Shown here: one piece after another, positions 8,791 to 17,307 of the stretch | Layout of the letters: each line of letters begins with the position of its first letter | Numbering within the stretch: the first letter of the stretch is position 1 | Assembly (NCBI RefSeq): GCF_028369105.1 | Contig: NZ_JAQNDO010000001.1 | Location: 4,990,501-5,054,500, forward strand | Direction: 5' to 3' | Origin: Polyangium mundeleinium | GTDB lineage: Bacteria; Myxococcota_A; Polyangia; Polyangiales; Polyangiaceae | Length of the DNA stretch: 64,000 nucleotides | The notes under the pieces: model-generated | Database searches by the model: none | Told to the model about the DNA's origin: nothing | The model's input: only the letters and a program-made list of their open reading frames with translations | Program-made: the position numbers and the translations under genes

Positions 8791-9720
8791 ATGCGACCGA
8801 AAGCGATCTTCGCGCTCTCCAGCGTGATCCTCGGGCTCTTGCCGGCTTGTTCCGCGGGCGCGCAAGCGCGCTCCTACGCGGCGCCCGCGCGATCGATGGG
8901 CGACATGAGCATGGCCGTCGCCCGGGAGGAGTCCAACGAGGATGCGCTCACGGCGAGCGGCGGCGAGGAAGATGGGATCTCGCTCGCGAGCACGCCGGGA
9001 GGAGGCCTCGCGCTCGGCCTGCATCTGGCGGAAGGAAACGCGGCGCCCGCACCGCCTCCGCCGCCGCCGGCGGGATCCAAGAAGGACCAGGCGCCCCCGA
9101 AGGAGGCGCCCGGCACGCAGACGGCGCCGAGCAGCGAGCCGACGGGCAAGAAGCTCGAAGGCGACGGCACGGTGGCCGTGATGCGCGCGCCGATGCTCGT
9201 CTACACGGCCCGCGTGAACATGGCCGTCTACGAGGTGAAGAGCTCGCTCGGCGAGGTCGAGTCGCTCGCGCGGAGCCTCGGTGGCTTCCTCGCGCGGAGG
9301 AACGATCAGTCGATCACGATCCGCGTGCCGGCCACCCGCTTCGACGAGGCGATCCGGCGTATCGAGAAGCTCGGCGACATGCTTTCGCGCGACGTGCAGG
9401 TCGAGGACGTGACCGAGGAGTTCCACGACACCGAGATCCGCCTGAAGAACGCGCGCGCCGTGCGCGAGCGGCTGGAGCAGCTCCTCGCGAAGGCGACGAA
9501 GGTCGAGGAGTCGATCCAGATCGAGAAGGAGCTCGAGCGCGTCGCCGAGACCATCGACCGGCTCGAAGGGCGCATGAAGTTCCTGCGTGATCGCGCGGCG
9601 TTCTCGACCATCACCGTGACGTTCCAGCCGCAGAGCTCGGCCGAGCTCGGCAAGCGTCGCTTCAACCTGCCCGTGCCCTGGATTTACGAGCTTGGCCTCG
9701 GCCGGCTGCTCAGCCTGTGA
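8791..9720 (+). CDS. DUF4349 lipoprotein
   Basis: A 309-residue protein beginning with a lipoprotein signal (lipobox LPAC near residue 15). A low-complexity Pro/Lys linker follows to about residue 130, then a DUF4349 domain with beta-rich ends and a central coiled coil (KNARAVRERLEQLLAKATKVEES). In DUF4349 proteins the C-terminus often carries a membrane helix; here it ends shortly after the domain with only a weak hydrophobic end. It is the first of a co-oriented run of envelope genes. The next gene starts inside its stop codon context. Function is unknown; an envelope structural or sensing part is inferred. Confidence 0.8.
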   Translation: MRPKAIFALSSVILGLLPACSAGAQARSYAAPARSMGDMSMAVAREESNEDALTASGGEEDGISLASTPGGGLALGLHLAEGNAAPAPPPPPPAGSKKDQAPPKEAPGTQTAPSSEPTGKKLEGDGTVAVMRAPMLVYTARVNMAVYEVKSSLGEVESLARSLGGFLARRNDQSITIRVPATRFDEAIRRIEKLGDMLSRDVQVEDVTEEFHDTEIRLKNARAVRERLEQLLAKATKVEESIQIEKELERVAETIDRLEGRMKFLRDRAAFSTITVTFQPQSSAELGKRRFNLPVPWIYELGLGRLLSL

Positions 9721-9731
9721 CGGAGTGTTGC

Positions 9732-10196
9732 GTGCGATCCCGATTTGACTCCATCGCTCTGCTTGCCCTGCTCTTCGTCTCGGCCTGCCGCCCCTTCGAG
9801 CCGGCCACGCCGCCCGGGTTCGTCGAGCTCGAAGATCGGTACGGCCGCGCCGAGTACCGCGCCACGACGGCCGACGGCGTGGTGATCGGCATCCGCGCGT
9901 TCGACAACGATCCCAAGGGCGAGCGCGCCTTCTGGGTGCGCGCCGTCGAGAACCGCACGCGCGACATGGGGGGGTACGCGCTCCTCGAAAAACGCGAGGT
10001 CAAGGATCGCGCCGGCCTCACGGGGACGCAGCTCCGCTTCGGTCACGACGAGGGCGACGAGCCGTACCTCTATTACCTGACGATCTTCGTGACCGACGAT
10101 CGCGTGTTCATCCTCGAAGCGGGCGGGGCGCGGCCGCAGATGCAGCGGCTCGCCGAGCAGATCGACTGGTCGGTGAAGAATTTCCTCCATCACTGA
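9732..10196 (+). CDS. Small predicted lipoprotein
   Basis: A 154-residue protein. A GTG at 9732 gives a clean lipoprotein signal (MRSRFDSIALLALLFVSAC) with the lipid-carrying Cys near residue 19. A GTG at 9717, overlapping the DUF4349 stop, is an alternative start. The mature part is a compact alpha/beta domain without a recognised family. It follows the DUF4349 gene directly and is probably co-transcribed with it. Confidence 0.7.
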   Translation: MRSRFDSIALLALLFVSACRPFEPATPPGFVELEDRYGRAEYRATTADGVVIGIRAFDNDPKGERAFWVRAVENRTRDMGGYALLEKREVKDRAGLTGTQLRFGHDEGDEPYLYYLTIFVTDDRVFILEAGGARPQMQRLAEQIDWSVKNFLHH

Positions 10197-10281
10197 CGCC
10201 GTCGCTCGGCCCGTCCGCGCGGAGCCCCCGCGCTCGCGACGCGTCTTGCTTGCGCTCGGCCCCTTTGCTACCCCGCGTCTG

Positions 10282-10953
10282 GTGCGTCACCTCCTCTCGT
10301 TCGGCCTTCGGCTCCACCGCCCGCGGCCCAGGTCGCTCGCCGGTGTTGCGTTCCTCGTGCCTGCGCTGCTCGCCGCGCCGGCGTTCGCGCACGGCGGAGG
10401 CGTAGCAAGCCCGCCGATCGAGGTCCCGCCGCCGCCGCCCGGCGACGGCGCGACGGCAGCGGGCATCCTGCGCGACGTTGAAGCCAAGGCCCAGGATCCG
10501 CGCTCGAAGAAGACGGTCGCGGACGCGATCACGCGCTCGAAAAAGGCGCTCGAACGGGCGCACGGCGCGCGCGCTTCGGGGGACGTCCCGCATGCCCGGA
10601 TCCTCGACGGGCTCGCGCTCGAATGGGCGGAGACGGCGCGGGATCTTCTCCGCGCGGCAGAAGCCGAGCAGTCGGCCGCGGCCGTCGCCGACAAGGCGAA
10701 GGAGGCCTCGACGCAAGCCGAGCGAGCGCGCGCGCTGCTCGAAGAGACGCAGGCGCGGAGAGGCCGCGCCGAGGCCGAGCTCGAGCGCGCGACGGCCGAG
10801 GAAAAAGAGGCCCGCGAGGCCGCCGCGAAGGCCGAGGAGGCGCGCATCGCCGGGGGCAAGGGCAAGGACAAACCGGCCAAGAAGGACGACGCCAAGGCCC
10901 CGAAGAAGGCCGGCGGCGCGGCCGCGGTCCCGAAGAAGGGGAAGGGGAAGTGA
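10282..10953 (+). CDS. Secreted Ala/Lys-rich coiled-coil protein
   Basis: About 223 residues from the GTG at 10282 (an upstream TTG at 10246 is possible). A signal peptide ends near AAPAFA-H. The body is a long alanine/glutamate coiled coil, and the last 35 residues are Lys/Ala/Gly-rich (KGKDKPAKKDD and similar), resembling peptidoglycan- or polyanion-binding tails. The stop codon TGA shares one base with the ATG of the OmpA-like gene, so translation is probably coupled. No known family is recognised. Confidence 0.65.
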   Translation: MRHLLSFGLRLHRPRPRSLAGVAFLVPALLAAPAFAHGGGVASPPIEVPPPPPGDGATAAGILRDVEAKAQDPRSKKTVADAITRSKKALERAHGARASGDVPHARILDGLALEWAETARDLLRAAEAEQSAAAVADKAKEASTQAERARALLEETQARRGRAEAELERATAEEKEAREAAAKAEEARIAGGKGKDKPAKKDDAKAPKKAGGAAAVPKKGKGK

Positions 10954-12113
10954 TGAAGCGAATGCTCCTCGTGGTGCTCGTCGCGCTCGCCTCGGCCTGC
11001 GCGCCCGTGCCGCGCCCGCCGATCCTCTCCGAGGTCGACGCCGTCGATCAGGGCGCTGCGGCGAAGGAGGCGCGTGATCTCGCGCCGCTCGCCTATGCGC
11101 GCGCCGAAAAACACCGGAAGGAGGCGCACGCCGCGTTCGAGGCCGACGACGTCGCGGGCGCGCAGCTCCACGCCGAGTGGGCGCTCGCCGCGTACGCCCA
11201 TGCCCAGACGCTCGCCCGCGTCGCGCGCGCCGAGACCGACGCGAAGAGCACCGAGGCCGAGCTCGCCGCGCGCCAAGCCGAGCTCGCGACGCTCGACGGC
11301 GAGCAGACCCGCGCGGCCGCCGAGGTCGCCGCGCTCGAAGCGCGCATCAAGGTCGCCCGCGACGCGCAGCCCGTCGCGCCGTCCGGCCCCGCAGACGCGG
11401 CGCGCGAGAAGGCCCGCGTGGCTGCAGCGCGCTCGCTCGCCCTCGAAGCGCGCATGCTCTGCACGGCGGCGCGCCTGCTCTTGCCCGAGGTCCCGGCGCC
11501 GAAGGCAGACACGCCTGCGCCCATCGGCGCGCCGACCCGCGAGGCGCTCGTCGCCGAGCTCGACGAGGCCCAGCTCATCGTGAAGAAGCTCGACGAGTCG
11601 CTCGCGCAGACGGGCCCTGCGCCGATCGATCTCGCGACGCGCGCCCGTTCGAGTTGCCTCACCGCGCTCACGGGCATGCGCCGCGCGATGACGCCGGTCA
11701 CGCGCGCGCCGGGCGCGGGGGACGCGCTTCTCGGCGAGATCTCCGCCACGCGGTCGTTTTCGCCTTCGCGCGATGATCGCGGCATCGTGGTCACGCTGCG
11801 CAACCTCTTCGCCGGCGACAAGCTCACGCCGGCCGCGACCGAGCAGATCACGCGGCTCGGCAAGCTCGCGGCGCAGAACCCGCGGTTCCCGCTCGCGGTC
11901 GTCGTGCACCAGGACAAGGAGCCCTCGGCGAAGGAACAGGCGGCCGTGAAGGCGCGCGCGGACGCCGTCGCGGCGGCGCTCCAGGGGGCGAACGCGCCGC
12001 GGGTCGACGTCGTCCTCGCAGGCGCGGCCTCACCCGTCGTCGATCCTGCGGGCAGCGATCGGGCGCGCAACGCGCGCGTCGAGATCGTCTTCGTCACCCC
12101 CGAGACATTCTAG
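10953..12113 (+). CDS. OmpA-like lipoprotein with coiled coil
   Basis: A 386-residue protein with a lipobox (LASAC, about residues 12-16), a long helical region (about 35-150) and a C-terminal OmpA-like domain (about 265-385). The domain ends with the typical SDRARNARVEIVF segment that in OmpA/Pal proteins binds peptidoglycan diaminopimelate. The N-terminal helices resemble DUF4398-type envelope proteins. It starts in the stop codon of the upstream secreted coiled-coil gene, suggesting the two products act together. Likely role: tethering the outer membrane to peptidoglycan. Confidence 0.75.
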   Translation: MKRMLLVVLVALASACAPVPRPPILSEVDAVDQGAAAKEARDLAPLAYARAEKHRKEAHAAFEADDVAGAQLHAEWALAAYAHAQTLARVARAETDAKSTEAELAARQAELATLDGEQTRAAAEVAALEARIKVARDAQPVAPSGPADAAREKARVAAARSLALEARMLCTAARLLLPEVPAPKADTPAPIGAPTREALVAELDEAQLIVKKLDESLAQTGPAPIDLATRARSSCLTALTGMRRAMTPVTRAPGAGDALLGEISATRSFSPSRDDRGIVVTLRNLFAGDKLTPAATEQITRLGKLAAQNPRFPLAVVVHQDKEPSAKEQAAVKARADAVAAALQGANAPRVDVVLAGAASPVVDPAGSDRARNARVEIVFVTPETF

Positions 12114-12155
12114 TAGCATGCAGCCGCGCGCGTCGTTTTCGCGCATGAGGTCCCG

Positions 12156-13016
12156 ATGCGTTCGAGCTGGCTCGCTTCTCTGATCGTCCCTGCCGCCCTC
12201 GTGGCGACGCTCCCTGCGTGTGAGGACAATACGAAGGAGCAGGAGCAAGCCGCGGGGTACGTGCTCGACAAGCTCGTGCCCATCGCGAACGAGGACGCCG
12301 CGCAGGTGCGCCGTGGACTACCCGAGGGCGCGAAGAAGCTCGGCGAGGTCGTCGACGCCGATCCCGGGGCGAACCTCCTCGCCTTGCAGAAGGCCGTCCG
12401 CGGGGCGCGCGCGTCGGTGAAGGATCTCGACATCGCGAAGAGCACCTTCTTCACCTTCGTCGACACCACGGGCATCGCTCTGCGCAGCGAGGCCGATCCG
12501 GATCTGCTCGCGCAGAAGTCGGTCCTCTCGTCGTTTCCTACGCTGAAGAAGGGCCTTGAACCGAGCGCGGGCGTCGTCGAGGCGTGGGGCGAGATGCAGG
12601 AGATGCGCGGCGTGCGCACGGGGCCTGACACGCAGTGGGTCGCGGCGCATCCCGTGAAGGACAAGGAAGGCCAGGTGAAGGGCATGTTCGTCACCGGCTG
12701 GTCCTTCCGGCGTTTCGCGCTCCGCCTCGAAGAGATGGCGAAACGCGAACTGCTCGACCGCGCCGAGCGCGAGAAGCAGAAGAAGGTCCCCATCGTCTAC
12801 GTCTTCCTCGTCCGCGAAGGGAAGGCCTACGGCGCCCCCGTCACACCCGACGTCAACGCGCAGGCCGTCGAGGCCATGGATCTCGCGAACAAGACGCAGA
12901 GCGGCCCCTACCGCGGCTCCCTCGAAATCACGAACCGCTTCTACGGCGTCGCGGCCCAGCGCGTGCCCGATCTCGGCGAGGGCACGATCCTCTCCGTGAT
13001 CGCCTCCTCGATCTGA
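12156..13016 (+). CDS. Lipoprotein with Cache-like sensory fold
   Basis: A 286-residue protein with signal sequence and lipobox LPAC (about residues 19-22). After a helical segment it reads STFFTFVDTTGIALRSEADPD, then a beta-rich part with GMFVTGWSFRRFA and VPIVYVFLVREGKAYG. This order of long helix followed by a PAS-like sheet with an exposed D-x-x-G turn resembles extracytoplasmic Cache domains. Those domains are normally part of transmembrane receptors; here there is no transmembrane helix or output domain. The fold assignment is inference from pattern; no exact family is recognised. Confidence 0.6.
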   Translation: MRSSWLASLIVPAALVATLPACEDNTKEQEQAAGYVLDKLVPIANEDAAQVRRGLPEGAKKLGEVVDADPGANLLALQKAVRGARASVKDLDIAKSTFFTFVDTTGIALRSEADPDLLAQKSVLSSFPTLKKGLEPSAGVVEAWGEMQEMRGVRTGPDTQWVAAHPVKDKEGQVKGMFVTGWSFRRFALRLEEMAKRELLDRAEREKQKKVPIVYVFLVREGKAYGAPVTPDVNAQAVEAMDLANKTQSGPYRGSLEITNRFYGVAAQRVPDLGEGTILSVIASSI

Positions 13017-13029
13017 AGCGTGGTGTGTC

Positions 13030-14349
13030 GTGGCGAGCGAGCCCCCGCCCGCGCCTCCGGCCCGTGACCCCGCGGCAAACGCGCGACACAAGCCTCGCTC
13101 GCGTCGTCGCCGGATCGCCACCCTCGTCGTCCTCGCGCTCGCGCTCCTCCTCGTCCTCGATCAGGTCGGCGTGCGCGAGCTCTCGGGCCGCGATTTCCCG
13201 CAGACCGACCCGCTCTCGCCCGTGCTGCGCGCGCACGTCGAGGCGCTCGCCGCGCCCGCGTGGGCCGGCCGGATCCCCGGCAGCGAGGGCAACGCCGCGG
13301 CGGCGCGCTACCTCGCCGACGCGCTCGCTGCGGCCGGCGTAAAACCTTTCCCTTCGCTCGGCAGTTACCTCGCGCCGCTCGCCGCGCCGACCTCGCCGCT
13401 CGGGCACAACGTGCTCGGATGGATCCCGCCCGAAGGCCCAGGCGAGCCGCGCGGCACCGTCGTCCTCGGCGCGCACTTCGATCACCTCGGCAGGACCGAC
13501 GAGGGCCTCCTCCTCGGCGCCGACGACAACGCTGCGGCCGTCGCCGTCCTCCTCGGCGCGCTTCCCTCGCTCCTCGCGCAGCATCCACGCCCGTACGGCA
13601 TCGCCGTCGCCTTCTTCAACACCGAAGAGTCGCCCTACTTCGGCACGCCGCGCCAGGGCTCGCAACGCTTCGTCGCCGCGCTCCCCAAGGAGATCGGCGG
13701 CCTCACCTCGGTCCGCCTCGCCGTCGTCCTCGACCTCATCGGCGGCGTCGTCTGGCGCCGCACCGCGGACGCCATCTACGCATGTGGCGCCGAGAAGACC
13801 CTCGGCCTTCCGGCGATCGTCGACGACGTCCGCGAGCCTGGCCTCGACGTGCGCCGCCTCGGCATCCACGCGGTCGAGAACATCCCTGGGTACGCGCCGC
13901 AGCCCTTCTCCGACTACGACGTCTTCCGGGATCACGGCGTCCCGTTCCTCTTCCTCTCCAGCGGCCGCACGCCTCGGTACCACCGCGCCTCGGACCTCCC
14001 GGACACGCTTTTCTACGACCGTATGGCGCGCACCTCGCGCTGGATCGCCTCCCTCGTCGCCGCGCTCGACGCCGCGCCGCCTGCGCTCTCCTTCGACCCG
14101 CGCGGCGAGGACCTCGCGGCCGATCGCGACACGCTCCGGTTCGCCTTCGACGCGGCGGCCAAGCCCTGGAGTTCGATCCCTGGCACGAGCCCGATCACCG
14201 CGGCGCGGATCCTCGGGGATCGCAGCCGCCTCGAAGCCATGGCCGAGCCGGGCCACGTGTGGACCTCCGAGGACGCCCGGGCGATCGAGCGCGCGAGCTT
14301 CCGCCTCCAGTGCCTGCTTTATCGCTACCCGGTCTGCTTCACGCTTTGA
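13030..14349 (+). CDS. M28-family metallopeptidase (membrane-anchored)
   Basis: A 439-residue protein starting at GTG 13030. A hydrophobic helix (about 30-45) anchors the N-terminus. The catalytic domain shows M28 zinc motifs: GAHFDHLG (His about 149), GADDNAAAV (bridging Asp), FNTEESPYFG (Glu-Glu pair) and a late His in YHRASDLPDT. M28 enzymes are aminopeptidases or glutaminyl cyclase relatives acting in the periplasm or outside. It follows the Cache-like lipoprotein gene after 13 nt, so the two are probably co-expressed. Substrate is unknown. Confidence 0.85.
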   Translation: MASEPPPAPPARDPAANARHKPRSRRRRIATLVVLALALLLVLDQVGVRELSGRDFPQTDPLSPVLRAHVEALAAPAWAGRIPGSEGNAAAARYLADALAAAGVKPFPSLGSYLAPLAAPTSPLGHNVLGWIPPEGPGEPRGTVVLGAHFDHLGRTDEGLLLGADDNAAAVAVLLGALPSLLAQHPRPYGIAVAFFNTEESPYFGTPRQGSQRFVAALPKEIGGLTSVRLAVVLDLIGGVVWRRTADAIYACGAEKTLGLPAIVDDVREPGLDVRRLGIHAVENIPGYAPQPFSDYDVFRDHGVPFLFLSSGRTPRYHRASDLPDTLFYDRMARTSRWIASLVAALDAAPPALSFDPRGEDLAADRDTLRFAFDAAAKPWSSIPGTSPITAARILGDRSRLEAMAEPGHVWTSEDARAIERASFRLQCLLYRYPVCFTL

Positions 14350-14467
14350 CGCTGCGGTTCTGCGTTGTTGCGGAGCCAACGCTCATCCCAGCCGAACGAA
14401 CGTGCAGAACGACCTCTGCGCGAGCACATCGCTTCATGCTACGTTCGCTCCCGGAGATTGCTCGAGA

Positions 14468-14734
14468 ATGCCTGCGAACATCGACCAGATGCTCAAGGTT
14501 TGCCGTGAGGTGATCGCTCCGCTCGTGCGCGCGGATCAAGGCGAACTCTACCTCGTGGCGGTGGAGCCCGATCAGATCACGCTCCACCTTGCTGGGATGT
14601 GCGCGGGTTGCCCCGGCGCGAACCTCACCACGAAGGGCGTCATCGAGCCGGCCGTGCACGCGGTCGCGCCTTCGGCGCGGGTCGTCGTGACGAGCGGCAT
14701 CCGCATCCCCGAAGGCGCGTCGCTCGTCACCTGA
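14468..14734 (+). CDS. NifU C-terminal-type Fe-S scaffold protein
   Basis: An 88-residue protein consisting only of the NifU C-terminal domain, with the cluster-binding pair in CAGCPGANLTTKG and the following VIEPAVHA helix. Such stand-alone domains (Nfu-like) assemble or carry 4Fe-4S clusters in the cytoplasm. The polyferredoxin and radical SAM proteins elsewhere in the window are the kind of clients it could serve, but nothing links them directly. A hairpin terminator follows about 90 bp downstream. Confidence 0.85.
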   Translation: MPANIDQMLKVCREVIAPLVRADQGELYLVAVEPDQITLHLAGMCAGCPGANLTTKGVIEPAVHAVAPSARVVVTSGIRIPEGASLVT

Positions 14735-14823
14735 GCCCACGCGGGGCCGCGAAGGCGACGCGCTCGCGTGTCGGCCTTGGTTTGTCCTGGAGAGGGGGGA
14801 GGGCGTTTCGCCCTGAAACGCGA

Positions 14824-14848
14824 AGGGCCCCGCGGCTTTCGGGGCCCT
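14824..14848. terminator. Bidirectional hairpin between convergent genes
   Basis: Nine perfect base pairs (AGGGCCCCG with CGGGGCCCT) around a 7-base loop lie between the NifU-like gene and the convergent minus-strand gene, 8 nt past the latter's stop. There is no strong U-tract, as is common in high-GC genomes. Confidence 0.7.
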
Positions 14849-14855
14849 CGTCGGT

Positions 14856-15692
14856 TCACTTCTTCTTCTTGTCGGCGGGCGGAGGCGGCGGCTCGGGCGC
14901 CTTCTCCTCGCCGCGGATCGCGGCAGCCACGGCAGGATCGATGGCGTCTTCCTGCTTCGGCTTGTTCGGGCGCAGCGACTCGATGTTCTGCAGCGTCGCG
15001 TTGTCCTCGTACGCGATCGCGATCGCCGGATCACCGCGCTCGATCAGGCGCACGTGCGTCGTCGCGTCTTTCCAGTCGACGACGGTCGCAAACATCCCGA
15101 GGTCCGGGTTCGGCGGGATGATCCGGCCCGGCGCGCCGTACGCCGTGGAGAGCTTGACGGCGGCTTCCTGGAAGTTCGCGCCGAGCGATGCGCTCTTGGA
15201 GAGCTTGATCTCGTCGATGATCTTCCAGAGCTTGTCCTGGATGAAGAAGAAGTACCGGGTCTTGCCGTCCCGGTTCATCGACAACATCCACTCTTTGTTG
15301 AGGTAGCTGTACTCGCCGCGCAGCGGCGTGGAGTCCGTGGCGACCGGCAACTTGCCGAACTCGATCTTGCTGCGGCGGAAGGCGTTTTTCTCTTCCGCGA
15401 GCGCCGCGTCGAGCTCCCGCATCTTCACGCCGGGCGAGACCTTCTGGTAGAGCGGCTTGTACGCCTCGTCGAGCTGCGCGTCGATCGCCTCGCCGACCTG
15501 CTTCGTCGTCATGCCCCACTTGAGCGAAGCCGGCTCGAGCGCGATGGGCTTCTTGGTGACCGCCGGGCCCATCTGGGCGGGCGCGGTCGCCGCTTTCTTC
15601 TTGGCCTGCGCCTCGACCACCACCGGGGTCACCGTGGCCGCGAGGCCAAACGTCGTCGCCAGGAGCGCCGCCCAAAGCTTGTTCACCTTCAT
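14856..15692 (-). CDS. Secreted protein of unknown function with Pro/Lys C-terminus
   Basis: A 278-residue protein with a signal peptide (cleavage near VVEAQA-K), a mixed alpha/beta body and a C-terminus of Pro and Lys runs (PEPPPPPADKKKK). The segment LKWGMTTKQVGEAID near residue 58 resembles the short repeat found in many myxobacterial periplasmic proteins, but no family is assigned. The ATG at 15692 follows GGAGGAGTGGAG, a good ribosome binding site. It is divergent from the lipoprotein gene at 15881. Confidence 0.7.
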   Translation of the reverse strand: MKVNKLWAALLATTFGLAATVTPVVVEAQAKKKAATAPAQMGPAVTKKPIALEPASLKWGMTTKQVGEAIDAQLDEAYKPLYQKVSPGVKMRELDAALAEEKNAFRRSKIEFGKLPVATDSTPLRGEYSYLNKEWMLSMNRDGKTRYFFFIQDKLWKIIDEIKLSKSASLGANFQEAAVKLSTAYGAPGRIIPPNPDLGMFATVVDWKDATTHVRLIERGDPAIAIAYEDNATLQNIESLRPNKPKQEDAIDPAVAAAIRGEEKAPEPPPPPADKKKK

Positions 15693-15880
15693 CTCCACTC
15701 CTCCGCCCCGCCGGCCCACGGCCGGCAAACGGGATCTACCAGATTCTGCGGGAAAAGGGGCCCGCCGAGGTCTTCGGGGTGTTGGACGAAGCCCGCGTCC
15801 GATCGATGGAAAGGGATCCGATCGAGGCAGGAGGCTGCCAGCACTGACAGATCGGAGGGGACGTGCTAGGTGCAGGCCCC

Positions 15881-16474
15881 ATGGCGCAGCTCTTGACGCG
15901 GACGGCCAGGCGGGCCAGGGCGGTCGCGTTCGGCGCGGCCCTCGGGGGGCTCGTGTCCGGGTGCGGGGCTGCGGGCGTCCAGGGCGACCCGAACGTCGTC
16001 GTGCATCCGCGTTGGCTCGGGCACGACCGGGAGCTCTTCGACGACGTCGTCGATGCGGGCGCCCTCGGCCTCGGCGCAGATGTTTCGAACGCGCAGAAGG
16101 ATCCGCTCCTGAAAGAGCGGGCACGTGGCTCGGAGCTGGTCTCGCGGGTGCGGGTGAGCACGGTGACGGTCGAATCGCTCGATCAGGTCCGCACCTACCA
16201 CCTCGTCCTTCAGGTCGTCCCGCCGGCCTTTGGCACGCCGGCGTTCGAGCAGACGGCCTTCGAGCTCGTCATTGGGCCCGCCGCCCCGTCCTACGGGGTC
16301 GCGCAGGCGTTCGACATGCGCCTGCGTGGCGCGTCGTTCATCGGCTTTCTCCGTCGCTTTGCGGGCGAGGGAGACGAGCCGAGCAGGCTTCACTGGCACC
16401 TGTCGCCGGACACCGCCGAGGTGGCGGCTGCCGTGACGGATGCCCTCGCCCTCGCGGAGCTGTCCGGATCGTGA
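15881..16474 (+). CDS. Predicted lipoprotein preceding map
   Basis: A 197-residue protein with a lipoprotein signal (LVSGC near residue 25) and a beta-rich mature domain with no recognised family. An ATG at 15881 is used; a start at 15863 is in frame but gives a poorer signal. Its stop overlaps the GTG of the methionine aminopeptidase gene by 4 nt, so the two are translationally coupled. Confidence 0.7.
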   Translation: MAQLLTRTARRARAVAFGAALGGLVSGCGAAGVQGDPNVVVHPRWLGHDRELFDDVVDAGALGLGADVSNAQKDPLLKERARGSELVSRVRVSTVTVESLDQVRTYHLVLQVVPPAFGTPAFEQTAFELVIGPAAPSYGVAQAFDMRLRGASFIGFLRRFAGEGDEPSRLHWHLSPDTAEVAAAVTDALALAELSGS

Positions 16475-17292
16475 GCAACGTCAGCATCAAAACGTTGAAG
16501 GAAGTGGAAGGGATGCGGGCCGCGTGCCAGATGGCCGCGGAGACGCTGCTCGATGTCGGGGAGATGCTCCGCCCGGGGATCACCACCGAGGACATCAACC
16601 GTTTCGTCCACGACGACACGGTTCGGCGGGGCGGCTGGCCCGCGCCGCTGAACTACCACGGCTTCCCGAAGAGCGTGTGCACCTCGGTGAACGAGGTCGT
16701 CTGCCACGGGATCCCGGGGGCGCGGGTCCTCGAGCCGGGCGACATCATCAACGTCGACGTGACTACGATCTACAACGGGTTTTACGGCGACACGTCGGCG
16801 ACCTTCTACGTGGGCAAACCTTCGTCCGCGGCCAAGCACGTGACCGAGGTGTCGCGGCGCTCGCTCGATCTCGCGATCGCGCAGGTGCGTGAGGGCGCGC
16901 GGCTCGGGGACATCGGCGCGGCGATCCAGGAGTTCGCCGAGGGCGAGGGCTGCTCGGTGGTGCGCGCGTTCGTCGGACACGGCATCGGCCGGGTGTTCCA
17001 CGAGGCGCCGCAGGTGTCGCACGTCGGCAAGCGCGGGACGGGGATGCGCTTGCGCGCCGGGATGTGCTTCACGATCGAGCCGATGATCAACCTCGGCCAC
17101 CACGACGTGGAGGTCCTCGCGGACAAGTGGACGGCCGTCACCGCGGATGGCTCGCTCTCCGCGCAGTTCGAGCACACGCTCGTCGTGACGAAGAACGGCT
17201 GCGAGGTGCTGACGCGCCGGAGCAGGCAGCTCTCGAACAGCGAGATCTTCGGGGACGTGTTTTCGGTCGCCGCCGCGGCCACGACGCGCTAA
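16471..17292 (+). CDS. map: Methionine aminopeptidase, type I
   Basis: A 273-residue enzyme of usual type I length that removes the N-terminal Met from new proteins. All metal ligands are visible: Asp in INVDVTTI, Asp in GDTSATF, His in FVGHGIGRVFH, Glu in FTIEPM and Glu in AQFEHTLVV. The substrate His lies in CHGIPG. It starts at a GTG that overlaps the upstream lipoprotein stop and is followed after 15 nt by the double ThyX gene. Being downstream of a lipoprotein rather than in the secY/rpl operon suggests it may be a second map copy; this cannot be tested here. Confidence 0.95.
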   Translation: MSNVSIKTLKEVEGMRAACQMAAETLLDVGEMLRPGITTEDINRFVHDDTVRRGGWPAPLNYHGFPKSVCTSVNEVVCHGIPGARVLEPGDIINVDVTTIYNGFYGDTSATFYVGKPSSAAKHVTEVSRRSLDLAIAQVREGARLGDIGAAIQEFAEGEGCSVVRAFVGHGIGRVFHEAPQVSHVGKRGTGMRLRAGMCFTIEPMINLGHHDVEVLADKWTAVTADGSLSAQFEHTLVVTKNGCEVLTRRSRQLSNSEIFGDVFSVAAAATTR

Positions 17293-17307
17293 CGGACCAC
17301 GGGTCCC

